A stretch of DNA of 64,000 nucleotides, taken from positions 1 to 64,000 of the forward strand of contig NZ_BJXB01000008.1 of assembly GCF_007990775.1 (NCBI RefSeq), given 5' to 3'. Below, one piece after another: positions 1 through 6,944 of the stretch (its first letter is position 1; each line of letters opens with the position of its first letter). Source of the stretch: Deinococcus cellulosilyticus NBRC 106333 = KACC 11606 (lineage in GTDB: Bacteria; Deinococcota; Deinococci; Deinococcales; Deinococcaceae). The notes beneath the pieces were generated by a model. The model was not told the DNA's origin, searched no databases, and was given only the letters and a program-made list of their open reading frames with translations. The position numbers were made by a program, and so were the translations under genes.

Positions 1-54
1 GATGGTTCCCACGTTCACGTGGGGCTTGGTGCGTTCAAACGTACCTTTAGCCAT
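1..54 (-). CDS. tuf: Elongation factor Tu, first 18 codons (partial)
   Basis: The minus strand reads MAKGTFERTKPHVNVGTI from an ATG at 54, the invariant start of bacterial EF-Tu, the GTPase that delivers aminoacyl-tRNA to the ribosome. The gene runs off the left edge, so the GTP-binding motifs are not visible. A GGAGG ribosome binding site lies about 6 nt upstream of the ATG. No fusA end is seen upstream, so tuf does not follow fusA directly here. Identification rests on 18 residues but these are highly diagnostic. Confidence 0.95.
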   Translation of the reverse strand, partial: MAKGTFERTKPHVNVGTI

Positions 55-110
55 GATTCCTCCAAGCGGTGGGCTTTTGCGGTGCTAACCCACATTGGCT
101 TCTGATAAAG

Positions 111-139
111 AATTAACGTCTGACCTTAGCACGGGTCAA
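111..139 (-). promoter_or_regulatory. Putative tuf promoter
   Basis: Minus strand shows TTGACC (134-139), a 17-bp spacer and TTAATT (111-116), about 57 nt before the tuf start. The -35 is good and the -10 is weak. The -35 overlaps an imperfect inverted repeat (TGACC...GGTCA). Confidence 0.45.
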
Positions 140-198
140 GACGCCCGAATTTCAACTTTACCACTTGGGGTGCATGGATGCAAGTCATGCTGGATAAG

Positions 199-221
199 AA
201 AAAGCCCTGGGCCGCCCAGGC
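199..221 (-). terminator. Terminator-like hairpin upstream of tuf
   Basis: On the minus strand a GC stem (CCTGG/CCAGG) is followed by GCTTTTT. It would end a transcript arriving from the right, or attenuate one entering tuf. No minus-strand gene is visible immediately upstream. Apart from this hairpin and the tuf promoter, 55-413 holds nothing I recognise. Confidence 0.45.
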
Positions 222-413
222 ACACAATTTCTCAGAGAATATGCTGGTACTCTGTGTGTAACACTTTGCATAGTGCTACGTTTTCTCCTCTTCCTGCTGC
301 AACGTCCCGAGTGTGCGCGAATGGAGGTTTGGAACATGCGTCAGCCCAGAAGACTCACTCCCAGTCCTTTCAACAAACCCGGTGCGCCTTTCATCCTGTA
401 CCCTGCCTATCAC

Positions 414-770
414 ATGACCACCATTCTGGACACCCAGGAACAGGTGGAGCAGGTGAAGGCAAAACTGCTGGAAGCTGGATATGCACCGGAAGCCATTGCA
501 GTGTTCTCAGGTGAAGCGGCCCTGCGTCACATCGATCAGGATGGACGCAAACACGGGTGGATCGCCCGCTTCCTGCGCAATGTGCAGGATTACGTGGCAG
601 ATGAAACCCAGATTTTAAAGAAGTACCAGCAAGCCTGCTTGCAGGGGAAACATGTGATGTACATTCATGCAGGCACACCAGGCACCAAAGCCACGGTGAG
701 GGACATCCTCAGGGCCCACGGGGCTTATGAGACCCATTTCTTTGGCCCATATGTGATGGAAGATTTCTAG
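414..770 (+). CDS. General-stress-protein-17M-like small protein
   Basis: This 118-residue soluble protein begins MTTILDTQEQVEQVKAKL and has the alternating helix/strand look of the YflT/general stress protein 17M domain (sensing of a flag-like first strand, then a helix and a central basic region). No catalytic residues are evident. The ATG at 414 is chosen because the family starts with this strand; an in-frame ATG at 336 has a better GGAGG ribosome binding site and would add 26 residues of unlikely composition. A TACCCT box (399-404) nine bases before 414 could drive a nearly leaderless transcript. The family assignment is by resemblance only. Confidence 0.6.
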   Translation: MTTILDTQEQVEQVKAKLLEAGYAPEAIAVFSGEAALRHIDQDGRKHGWIARFLRNVQDYVADETQILKKYQQACLQGKHVMYIHAGTPGTKATVRDILRAHGAYETHFFGPYVMEDF

Positions 771-807
771 GGCACTGTCAGGCCACCTGCCTGCAGCACT
801 CCACCCT

Positions 808-835
808 CAACCCGGCAGATGACCGGGTTGATTTT
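808..835 (+). terminator. Intrinsic terminator
   Basis: The stem AACCCGG/CCGGGTT with a 7-nt loop is followed by GATTTT, about 40 nt after the preceding stop codon. Confidence 0.7.
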
Positions 836-933
836 CTGCTGGGTCAGATCAGAAGCAGGTCCCAATGCCTCAGGCCACGCCTACATGAAATGACCTAATG
901 TCTCCCATCACACAATTTTCAGCGAGAAATCGG

Positions 934-939
934 TATGCT
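934..939 (+). promoter_or_regulatory. -10 box of a leaderless promoter
   Basis: TATGCT lies exactly 6 nt before the ATG at 946, which decides that start over an in-frame ATG at 898. Confidence 0.6.
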
Positions 940-945
940 GATTTC

Positions 946-1386
946 ATGAATGCGGCACCCCGAAAATTGAGCTGGACCATTTCCACACTGCATTTCTTTA
1001 CCATTGCCAATCTTGCTGCAGGCGCACTGTTCATGCTGACAGGGACTGGAATTCTGCAGGCCCTGGTGGAGCTCTACCCCATTTTTGGCTGGCTGGCCTA
1101 TGGAAAACTGCAGGCCTCCTGCATTGCTGTGCTGCTGACCAGTGCCCTGATGTGTCAGGTGGGCGTGTATGCCCTTTCCAGCCGCAAATCCTGGGCCTGG
1201 ATGCTCTCCATGACGTTGCTGGTCCTGATGGCCCTGGGGTGGAGTGCTGGAGGCCTCACCCTGCTGGTGGCCGGAGTGGGGATTTATGGACTTCTGGATG
1301 GCAGGACCCGCAAATGGCTTTCCATGGAACCTGAAGAGGTTCCTGCTCCAGTGATGGCAAGACCCAAAACCATCAGGCTGGACTGA
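946..1386 (+). CDS. Small integral membrane protein, unknown function
   Basis: The 146-residue product has about four hydrophobic segments (roughly residues 13-33, 45-60, 63-84 and 92-118) separated by short charged loops, with a basic, Pro-containing cytoplasmic-type tail. No signal peptide or catalytic motif is seen and I do not recognise the family. The start at 946 is set by a TATGCT box six bases upstream. It converges on a small minus-strand gene and both share a palindromic hairpin at 1395-1421. Confidence 0.7.
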   Translation: MNAAPRKLSWTISTLHFFTIANLAAGALFMLTGTGILQALVELYPIFGWLAYGKLQASCIAVLLTSALMCQVGVYALSSRKSWAWMLSMTLLVLMALGWSAGGLTLLVAGVGIYGLLDGRTRKWLSMEPEEVPAPVMARPKTIRLD

Positions 1387-1394
1387 AAACCACA

Positions 1395-1421
1395 AGAGGG
1401 CAGATCAATGATCTGCCCTCT
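1395..1421. terminator. Bidirectional hairpin between convergent genes
   Basis: Perfect inverted repeat AGAGGGCAGATCA/TGATCTGCCCTCT with almost no loop, between two convergent stop codons. There is no strong T-run, so termination is presumed from position. Confidence 0.55.
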
Positions 1422-1425
1422 CAGG

Positions 1426-1659
1426 TTACAGGGCCTCAAAGGTCCAGAAGCGGTATTTATCACAGGCAAAATGCGGTGGAATTTCCACCGGATGAGCATT
1501 CCAGTGGGTCTCCAGAATGAAGGTCTCTGGATGGTCCACACTGCGCAGCACAAAACCGAAGTCACACTCGGGATACTGTATATAAGTGCTGCGCATCTCT
1601 CTGAGGTCAGGGGTCACGTCACTCTGGCTGTGGAATTCCTGATACAGCACGTATTTCAT
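1426..1659 (-). CDS. Conserved-looking 77-residue protein, unknown function
   Basis: The ATG at 1659 is preceded by AGGAGG at ideal spacing, which supports this as a real gene. The protein is soluble and acidic/aromatic, begins MKYVLYQEFHSQ and ends near WTFEAL. Its strand-helix-strand pattern could fit a small dimeric alpha/beta barrel but no family is recognised. It lies 26 bp downstream of the AlkA-like gene on the same strand and may be cotranscribed with it. Confidence 0.6.
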   Translation of the reverse strand: MKYVLYQEFHSQSDVTPDLREMRSTYIQYPECDFGFVLRSVDHPETFILETHWNAHPVEIPPHFACDKYRFWTFEAL

Positions 1660-1685
1660 GTGGTCCTCCTGTCTGGAGATACCGT

Positions 1686-2264
1686 TTAAAGGGTCCTCCA
1701 GAGGTACCAGCTGGCATAGCTGCGGTAAGGGCTCCAGCGCATGGTCACTTCATCCAGGTTGGATTCACCATACAGGTTTGCAAAGGCCCGTTTCAATGCT
1801 CCATCTCCCAGAGAGTAGATGTCTTCTCTGCCCAGGCCGAACATGAGGAACATCTCCACCGTCCAGCGCCCAATGCCCCAGATGGGCAGCAGTTGCTCAA
1901 TGATCTCTTCATTGGAGAGGGGGTCCAGCCCATCGAAGTTCACCTTGCCTTCCAGGGCGGCATCACTGAGGGCAAGCAGGGTTTTGGATTTGGCATTGGA
2001 AAGACCACACGCCCTCAGGGCCTCGGCAGTGTGGTGACGGAGCAACTCAGGCAGGAGGCCTCCAGTTAAAGCCACCACACGCTTTTCGATGGCATCTGCC
2101 GCCTTGCCCGAAAGCTGCTGACCAATCACAGAGCTAGCAAGAACCGTAAAGGGTCGATCATGACGGGATTTCAGAACCTCTGGGGGTGGTCCCACTTTTT
2201 CAATGACGGCCCCCAGGATGGGGTCCAGAGACAGATGGTCCATGATGATTTTTGTTTTGGACAT
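1686..2264 (-). CDS. alkA: DNA-3-methyladenine glycosylase II (AlkA-type, HhH-GPD)
   Basis: This 192-residue enzyme excises alkylated purines in base excision repair. The HhH-GPD fold is visible: the substrate-side helix containing SSVIGQQLS (44-52), the helix-hairpin-helix LLPIWGIGRWT (125-135), and the catalytic aspartate in YSLGD (Asp154). It is short for AlkA (E. coli about 280) and lacks the N-terminal extra domain, matching the compact deinococcal glycosylases. The promoter has TATACT exactly 6 nt before the ATG, so the mRNA is probably leaderless. The promoter -35 lies inside a heptad repeat element. Confidence 0.85.
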   Translation of the reverse strand: MSKTKIIMDHLSLDPILGAVIEKVGPPPEVLKSRHDRPFTVLASSVIGQQLSGKAADAIEKRVVALTGGLLPELLRHHTAEALRACGLSNAKSKTLLALSDAALEGKVNFDGLDPLSNEEIIEQLLPIWGIGRWTVEMFLMFGLGREDIYSLGDGALKRAFANLYGESNLDEVTMRWSPYRSYASWYLWRTL

Positions 2265-2270
2265 AATTTC

Positions 2271-2299
2271 AGTATAAGCGGTCAGCTCTCAGCCGTCAG
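2271..2299 (-). promoter_or_regulatory. alkA promoter embedded in a repeat element
   Basis: CTGACG (2294-2299) and TATACT (2271-2276) are separated by 17 bp. The -35 is supplied by the heptad repeat arm and the -10 lies 6 nt before the start codon. Confidence 0.55.
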
Positions 2300-2469
2300 C
2301 CATCAGCAAAAACAACCTGCAGGAGGGTCTCTGACAGGCCAAAGCATCAGAGAAGTTGTCATTTTGCTTCTTCAGAAACTGCATGATTGAGTCCTTGAGC
2401 GAATGCCAAAAAAGGAGGAGCAAATCTTGTTCCTCCCCGTTTTAAGCTGATCACTGACGGCTGACCGCT
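2277..2469. repeat. Heptad inverted-repeat element, GCTGACG type (A1)
   Basis: Left arm 2277-2307 is made of TCAGC-ended 7-mers and right arm 2446-2469 is its inverse (GCTGATCACTGACGGCTGACC). The 138-bp interior is unique within this window. The right edge overlaps the TAG stop codon of ffh, and the left edge abuts the alkA -10 box. Confidence 0.75.
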
Positions 2470-3793
2470 ATCTGCCAAACGGCATCTTGGGCATGCCCTT
2501 GCCGCCCTTGCCCATCCCCATGCGCTGCATGACCTTCATCATGTCCTTCATCTGGTCGTGCATTTTCAGCAGGCGGTTGACCTCCTGCACAGTGCGCCCT
2601 GAGCCTGCAGCAATGCGCTTGCGGCGCTGACCGTTGATGACTTTGGGGTCCCGGCGTTCACGGAGGGTCATGGACTGGATGATGGCCTCAATCTGCTTGA
2701 GTTGTTTTTCATCCACATTGAAACCCTCAGGGAGCATTTTGCTCATGCCTGGAATCAGTTTCATGATGTCGCCCAGAGGTCCCATCTTGCGCAGGTTCTT
2801 CATCTGCAGCAAGAGGTCTTCGAGGTCGAAATCGGTGATCTTTTTGTTGGGGTCCATGGCAGAAAGCTCTGCCTGCTGGGCACGCTCGATCAGGGTGAGC
2901 ACATCGCCCATCCCGAGGATGCGGCTTGCCACACGGTCAGGGTAGAAAGGCTCCAGACCTGTGATCTTCTCGCTGACCCCGGCAAAGTAGATGGGTTTGC
3001 CAGTCACAAAACGGGCAGACAGTGCAGCACCCCCACGGGCGTCACCGTCCATCTTAGTGATGATCAGGCCCGAAAGGTTCACCCGTTTGTCGAAAGTCTC
3101 GGCCACGTTCAGGGCTTCCTGACCGGTCATGGCATCCACCACCAGCAGGGTTTCGGTGGGGTTCAGTGCTGTTTTCAGGTCTGCAAGCTGGTCCATCAGG
3201 TTTTCGTCGATCTGCAGACGGCCTGCGGTGTCCACAATCACCAGATCCCGGAAGTCTTTCTGCAGGTATTCTTTGACCCTTTGCTGGGTGACGTGCGGAG
3301 GCTCGTTGTCCTGCACTTCCAGCACAGGCACACCCACCTGATTGCCCAGCACTTTGAGCTGTTCGCGGGCAGCAGGACGCTGGGTGTCCGCAGCAACCAG
3401 CAGCACACGACGGCCTTTGCCTTTGTAATGGGCAGCCAGTTTGCCTGTGGAAGTGGTCTTCCCTGCTCCCTGCAGACCCACCATGAACCAGACGTTGTTC
3501 TCGGTTTTGAGCTGGGGTTGCTGGGCACTGCCCCCGAGGGTTTCGATCAGTTCATCGTGAACGATCTTGACGACCTGCTGGCCTGCATTCAGGCTGGTCA
3601 GCACATCCTGTCCAACGGCTTTTTCGGAGACACGGGCCACGAAGTCCTTGGCCACGTTGAAGTTCACATCTGCTTCCAGCAGGGCCATGCGGATCTCGCG
3701 CATGGCAGCTTTCACCTGAGCTTCGGTCAGGCGTCCCTGCTGACGCACATTGTCCAGAATGTCCTGGAGTTTCTTGCCTAACGACTCAAACAT
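2468..3793 (-). CDS. ffh: Signal recognition particle protein Ffh
   Basis: Ffh binds signal sequences and SRP RNA and docks with FtsY to target nascent membrane proteins. The 441 residues show the N domain (1-88), the GTPase domain with P-loop GLQGAGKTT (106-114), DTQRPAA (136-142), DTAGR (188-192) and TKMDGD, and a methionine-rich M domain with the RNA-binding stretch near RRKRIAAGSG and a Met/Gly/Lys tail. Full length. A TACACT box lies 7 nt before the ATG. The TAG stop overlaps the edge of a repeat element. The receptor gene ftsY begins at the right end of this window. Confidence 0.97.
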   Translation of the reverse strand: MFESLGKKLQDILDNVRQQGRLTEAQVKAAMREIRMALLEADVNFNVAKDFVARVSEKAVGQDVLTSLNAGQQVVKIVHDELIETLGGSAQQPQLKTENNVWFMVGLQGAGKTTSTGKLAAHYKGKGRRVLLVAADTQRPAAREQLKVLGNQVGVPVLEVQDNEPPHVTQQRVKEYLQKDFRDLVIVDTAGRLQIDENLMDQLADLKTALNPTETLLVVDAMTGQEALNVAETFDKRVNLSGLIITKMDGDARGGAALSARFVTGKPIYFAGVSEKITGLEPFYPDRVASRILGMGDVLTLIERAQQAELSAMDPNKKITDFDLEDLLLQMKNLRKMGPLGDIMKLIPGMSKMLPEGFNVDEKQLKQIEAIIQSMTLRERRDPKVINGQRRKRIAAGSGRTVQEVNRLLKMHDQMKDMMKVMQRMGMGKGGKGMPKMPFGR

Positions 3794-3800
3794 GCTTTCC

Positions 3801-3806
3801 AGTGTA
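3801..3806 (-). promoter_or_regulatory. ffh -10 box (near-leaderless)
   Basis: TACACT lies 7 nt before the ffh ATG. Confidence 0.5.
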
Positions 3807-3895
3807 CAGGGTTGAGGTGAGGGTGCACAGTGAAATGCTCAAGATTGTTGAGGAGGGACAGGGTGCTGGCGGCAGATGCAGTTCCCTTGCTCATC

Positions 3896-4060
3896 GCCGA
3901 GAGCCGGCGGCCCAGTGCGACCCAGCCGCCTGGGGAGCACGTATTCAGGGCCAAGACAGAGCCGAGAGCGTATAGTGCTTTAGCCTATGCATACTGTCAA
4001 CTCCATACTGCTGCCAAAGCATGCCAGTTTGCCCTCGGCTCTCGGCCCTTGGCCCTCGGC
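3896..4060. repeat. Heptad inverted-repeat element, GCCGAGA type (B1)
   Basis: GCCGAGAGC units appear at 3896-3904 and 3948-3969, with the inverted right arm at 4031-4060 (CCCTCGGCTCTCGGC and following units). The last C of the element is the G of the TAG stop codon of the neighbouring minus-strand gene. Confidence 0.7.
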
Positions 4061-4602
4061 TATTTGGTCAGCCACACCCGCAGCCACTTGTTGATGTTTG
4101 GCATCACCAGGTAGGTCATCAGGACCACCACAATGACCGAGCTGAAAAATTGCCGCACCACAAAAGGCATTCCTGAGAACCAGTGGGGCCCCACCCAGGC
4201 CATCACCAGACTGAGCGGAAAGAGACCAAGCATCACGGCCACCACCTGCTTGTGTTGCGGAGGGGTCTTGAGCACAGGAGCAGTGGGAGGGGTGAACCAG
4301 TATTCCAGACCTGGAATGATGTTCATTCGGGGTTCACCCTGAATCATGGGCTCTGAGCGGTCCAGCCATTCCTGGCGTTCCGGAGACTCCTGCCAGTTCT
4401 TGAAGTTGTCGTAGGAGTCAAAACGGATGATCATGGTGTACTCGGGGGCGGCCCCATCCACCGGACGGATCACCCCGACCCCAAGGTGGCCAGGATACTT
4501 CTGGGCAATTTCTCCAAAGCCTTTGACCCAGGCTTCAAATTCAGCAATGCGGTCTGGTCGAACGAGTCTGGAAACGGAAAAGGTCACTGCGCCCTCTTGC
4601 AT
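4060..4602 (-). CDS. Antibiotic biosynthesis monooxygenase (ABM) domain protein with membrane anchor
   Basis: Residues 1-100 form an ABM-like ferredoxin-fold domain (VTFSVSRLVRPDRIAEFEAW; YTMIIRFDSYDNFKNW), the type found in COG3224 proteins. Residues 120-170 carry two transmembrane helices. Length (180) fits that family. Enzymatic function is unproven; the domain also occurs in heme-degrading and quinol oxidases. The ATG at 4602 is six bases after TACAAT, so the upstream GTG at 4608 is not used. The stop codon coincides with the end of a repeat element. Confidence 0.75.
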   Translation of the reverse strand: MQEGAVTFSVSRLVRPDRIAEFEAWVKGFGEIAQKYPGHLGVGVIRPVDGAAPEYTMIIRFDSYDNFKNWQESPERQEWLDRSEPMIQGEPRMNIIPGLEYWFTPPTAPVLKTPPQHKQVVAVMLGLFPLSLVMAWVGPHWFSGMPFVVRQFFSSVIVVVLMTYLVMPNINKWLRVWLTK

Positions 4603-4608
4603 GGGCAC

Positions 4609-4614
4609 ATTGTA
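4609..4614 (-). promoter_or_regulatory. -10 box of a leaderless promoter
   Basis: TACAAT lies 6 nt before the ATG at 4602. Confidence 0.6.
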
Positions 4615-4658
4615 GCGGGATTGCTGCAGGAAAAAGCCTCACTGTGAAATTCCAGCCC

Positions 4659-5711
4659 TCAGGCTTCCACAAGATCTGCAGCTTCCAGTCCTGCTTCCTG
4701 TTCTGCTGCGGATTTTTTGGGCATGGGAGGCTCCCAGCCTTCGGTGAGTTGCTTGTGCATCTCACGGATGGCCTGCACCACCACCTCAGGCTGATCCATG
4801 ATCACCTGGTGACCGCTCTTTTTGGCCACCATCATGCGGGCGCGGGTGGAAAGTTTCAGCAGACGTTCCTGGGCCTCCACCATGATCTTTTCAGTCTCCC
4901 TGAGGAGTTTGGGGGCGTCTTTTGAGACTTCATGCCCGTGACGAATGACGGTCAGGGGAAGATCGCCCAGGCTGCTTTCCCTCTCTGCTTCTGTCACTGC
5001 GTCCGCCACGATGGAGAGTTCCGTCAGGTAGGTTCTGGCAGATTTTCTCAGGAAGAACATGTTGATCAGGGCAAATTTGGTTTTCCAGGGAATTTCACCC
5101 AGAGGCTTGAGCATCAGGGGATAAATCAGGTTGAGCTGAGCTATCCACAAAGGGAACCCCAGACGAATCAGTCTGTGACGCAATGCGGCCCGTTGAGACT
5201 GACGGTGCAGGCGTCCCTTTTTGCCCTTCCAGACCGTGGCCGAGTCCACCAGAATCATGCCTGCCACTTCATCTGGATACTTCTGGGCGTAAATCCGGTT
5301 GACCACGCCACCAAAGGAGTGACCCACCAGCACATAGGGAGGTCTGACATCTGCCGCCTTGAGCAAATGGTGAAGTTCCTCCACCAGACACTCCATGGTG
5401 CATTTCCCAGAGCGGTTGTCGCTCCAGCCGTACCCTGCACGGTCATAACTGAGCACCCTGGCAAATTTTGCGACGGTTGGGGAAATGGCCGTCCAGTAAG
5501 GGGTACTCCCTCCCATGCCTGCTTCCAGAATCACAGTGGGGCCCTCATGGTGCTCTCCCATGATTTCGTAATGCAGGTTGTACCCTCCCACATCCACCCG
5601 GTTCCCGGGCATGAAGTGCTTCCTCGCAAACGCTGTGTTGTGCCACAACTGGTAGAGGTGGTTGATGCCCGCAATGTAAAGGATGGTTTTCCAGAACCGG
5701 GAGATGCGCAT
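4659..5711 (-). CDS. Alpha/beta hydrolase
   Basis: The 350-residue protein has a membrane-proximal hydrophobic N-terminus (7-25) followed by an alpha/beta hydrolase fold: oxyanion region EAGMGGS (63-69), nucleophile elbow GHSFGG with Ser132, and a late histidine in KKSGHQ. Substrate cannot be predicted. TATGAT six bases before the ATG marks a leaderless start. The C-terminus is Glu/Ala rich. It follows the heptad element region on the right and ends 56 bp before the ABM gene start. Confidence 0.85.
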   Translation of the reverse strand: MRISRFWKTILYIAGINHLYQLWHNTAFARKHFMPGNRVDVGGYNLHYEIMGEHHEGPTVILEAGMGGSTPYWTAISPTVAKFARVLSYDRAGYGWSDNRSGKCTMECLVEELHHLLKAADVRPPYVLVGHSFGGVVNRIYAQKYPDEVAGMILVDSATVWKGKKGRLHRQSQRAALRHRLIRLGFPLWIAQLNLIYPLMLKPLGEIPWKTKFALINMFFLRKSARTYLTELSIVADAVTEAERESSLGDLPLTVIRHGHEVSKDAPKLLRETEKIMVEAQERLLKLSTRARMMVAKKSGHQVIMDQPEVVVQAIREMHKQLTEGWEPPMPKKSAAEQEAGLEAADLVEA

Positions 5712-5717
5712 ATTCGA

Positions 5718-5723
5718 ATCATA
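5718..5723 (-). promoter_or_regulatory. -10 box of a leaderless promoter
   Basis: TATGAT lies 6 nt before the ATG at 5711. Confidence 0.6.
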
Positions 5724-5784
5724 AAGGGGGGATTGTGCTGCTGAAAGTGGTTTTTGTTTAGGTTTTGTTGGGAGATGGGGTCAA

Positions 5785-5957
5785 GCCGAGAGCCGAGAGC
5801 CGAGAGCAAGGTAAATTGCTGCATTGCTGGTGTCAAGGAGACCACAGGGGGGTTGGCTGAAAAAACCTGTATTTCATGGCTTTATTGCAAAACCAGTCCG
5901 TAAAGCTCAGGCATTTGCATTGTATTTGCCCTCGGCCCTCGGCTCTTGGCCCTCGGC
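5785..5957. repeat. Heptad inverted-repeat element, GCCGAGA type (B2)
   Basis: Left arm 5785-5807 is three perfect GCCGAGA units plus GC. Right arm 5938-5957 is the inverse. The element occupies the space between the divergent promoters of the hydrolase and gnd. Confidence 0.8.
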
Positions 5958-6019
5958 ATCTAAAGTGTCTCATATACACAAATACGAAATTCGCACATTG
6001 CTTTTTGACCCTCAGGGTT

Positions 6020-6025
6020 TATCAT
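6020..6025 (+). promoter_or_regulatory. gnd -10 box
   Basis: TATCAT lies 7 nt before the gnd ATG, with TTGCTT 16 bp upstream as a possible -35. Confidence 0.55.
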
Positions 6026-6032
6026 CAAGGAC

Positions 6033-6944
6033 ATGAAAATAGGTTTGATCGGTTTGGGAAGAATGGGCGGCAACATGGCCACACGCCTCATCCGTGCTGG
6101 ACATGAGATTGTCGGATTTGACTTGAGCGAAGAAAACCGCCAGAAAGCTGCATCAAATGGTGCCGAGATCGCAAACACCCTGGATGACCTGATTGCAGCC
6201 CTCCCGGAGCGCAAGGTGGTGTGGGTGATGGTGCCTCACGGCAAACCCACCGAGAGCACCCTGCAGTCTCTGCTGGAAAAACTTGCTGAACATGACATTG
6301 TGATCGATGGGGGCAACTCCAACTACCAGGACAGCATGCGCCGTGGAGAAATCTTTGCTGAGAAGGGCATGTTCTTTCTGGACGCAGGGACTTCTGGAGG
6401 CATCTGGGGCCTGGAAGAGGGCTACTGCCTGATGATCGGTGGGGACACCGACGCAGTGGTGCATGTGAGCCCCATTTTCGCCGCACTGGCCCCCAATCCC
6501 AAAGGTTGGCTACACGTCGGACCTGTGGGCTCGGGACATTTTGTCAAAATGGTCCACAACGGCATTGAGTACGGGATGATGCAAGCGTACGCCGAAGGTC
6601 TCGAACTGATGCGCGCCAAAGAAGAATTCGGGCTGAACCTTGCCAACATCACAGAACTGTGGCGGCATGGCAGCGTGGTGAGAAGCTGGTTGCTCGACCT
6701 CACCGCCGAATACCTCAAGAACGACCCCGAGCTGAAAGACCTCTCTGATTATGTGTCTGATTCGGGCGAGGGCCGCTGGACGGTGATCGATTCCATTCAG
6801 GAGGGGGTGCCTGCCCCTGTGATCACCCTCAGTGTGCAGATGCGTCTGCGCAGCCAGCAAGACCAGTCCTACGCTGGGAAAGTGCTGTCTGCAATGCGCA
6901 ATGCCTTTGGTGGGCATGCAGTGAAAAAGGTGAGTGATGAGTAA
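6033..6944 (+). CDS. gnd: 6-phosphogluconate dehydrogenase, short NAD-type (decarboxylating)
   Basis: Converts 6-phosphogluconate to ribulose 5-phosphate with CO2 release in the oxidative pentose phosphate pathway. The Rossmann motif GLGRMG (7-12), substrate motif DGGNSNY (92-98) and catalytic segment GHFVKMVHNGIEY (168-180, Lys172) are present. At 303 residues it is the short GndA form rather than the 470-residue form. It is first in the operon gnd-zwf-opcA-pgl and overlaps zwf by 8 bp. TATCAT lies seven bases before the ATG. Confidence 0.95.
   Translation: MKIGLIGLGRMGGNMATRLIRAGHEIVGFDLSEENRQKAASNGAEIANTLDDLIAALPERKVVWVMVPHGKPTESTLQSLLEKLAEHDIVIDGGNSNYQDSMRRGEIFAEKGMFFLDAGTSGGIWGLEEGYCLMIGGDTDAVVHVSPIFAALAPNPKGWLHVGPVGSGHFVKMVHNGIEYGMMQAYAEGLELMRAKEEFGLNLANITELWRHGSVVRSWLLDLTAEYLKNDPELKDLSDYVSDSGEGRWTVIDSIQEGVPAPVITLSVQMRLRSQQDQSYAGKVLSAMRNAFGGHAVKKVSDE

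Noticed and set aside
95..514. 139-codon open frame on the plus strand
   Set aside because: Overlaps the tuf promoter region and the small stress-like gene in another frame; no domain or ribosome binding site.
2402..2470. Terminator for ffh
   Set aside because: The stem here belongs to the repeat element and there is no T-run in the ffh direction.
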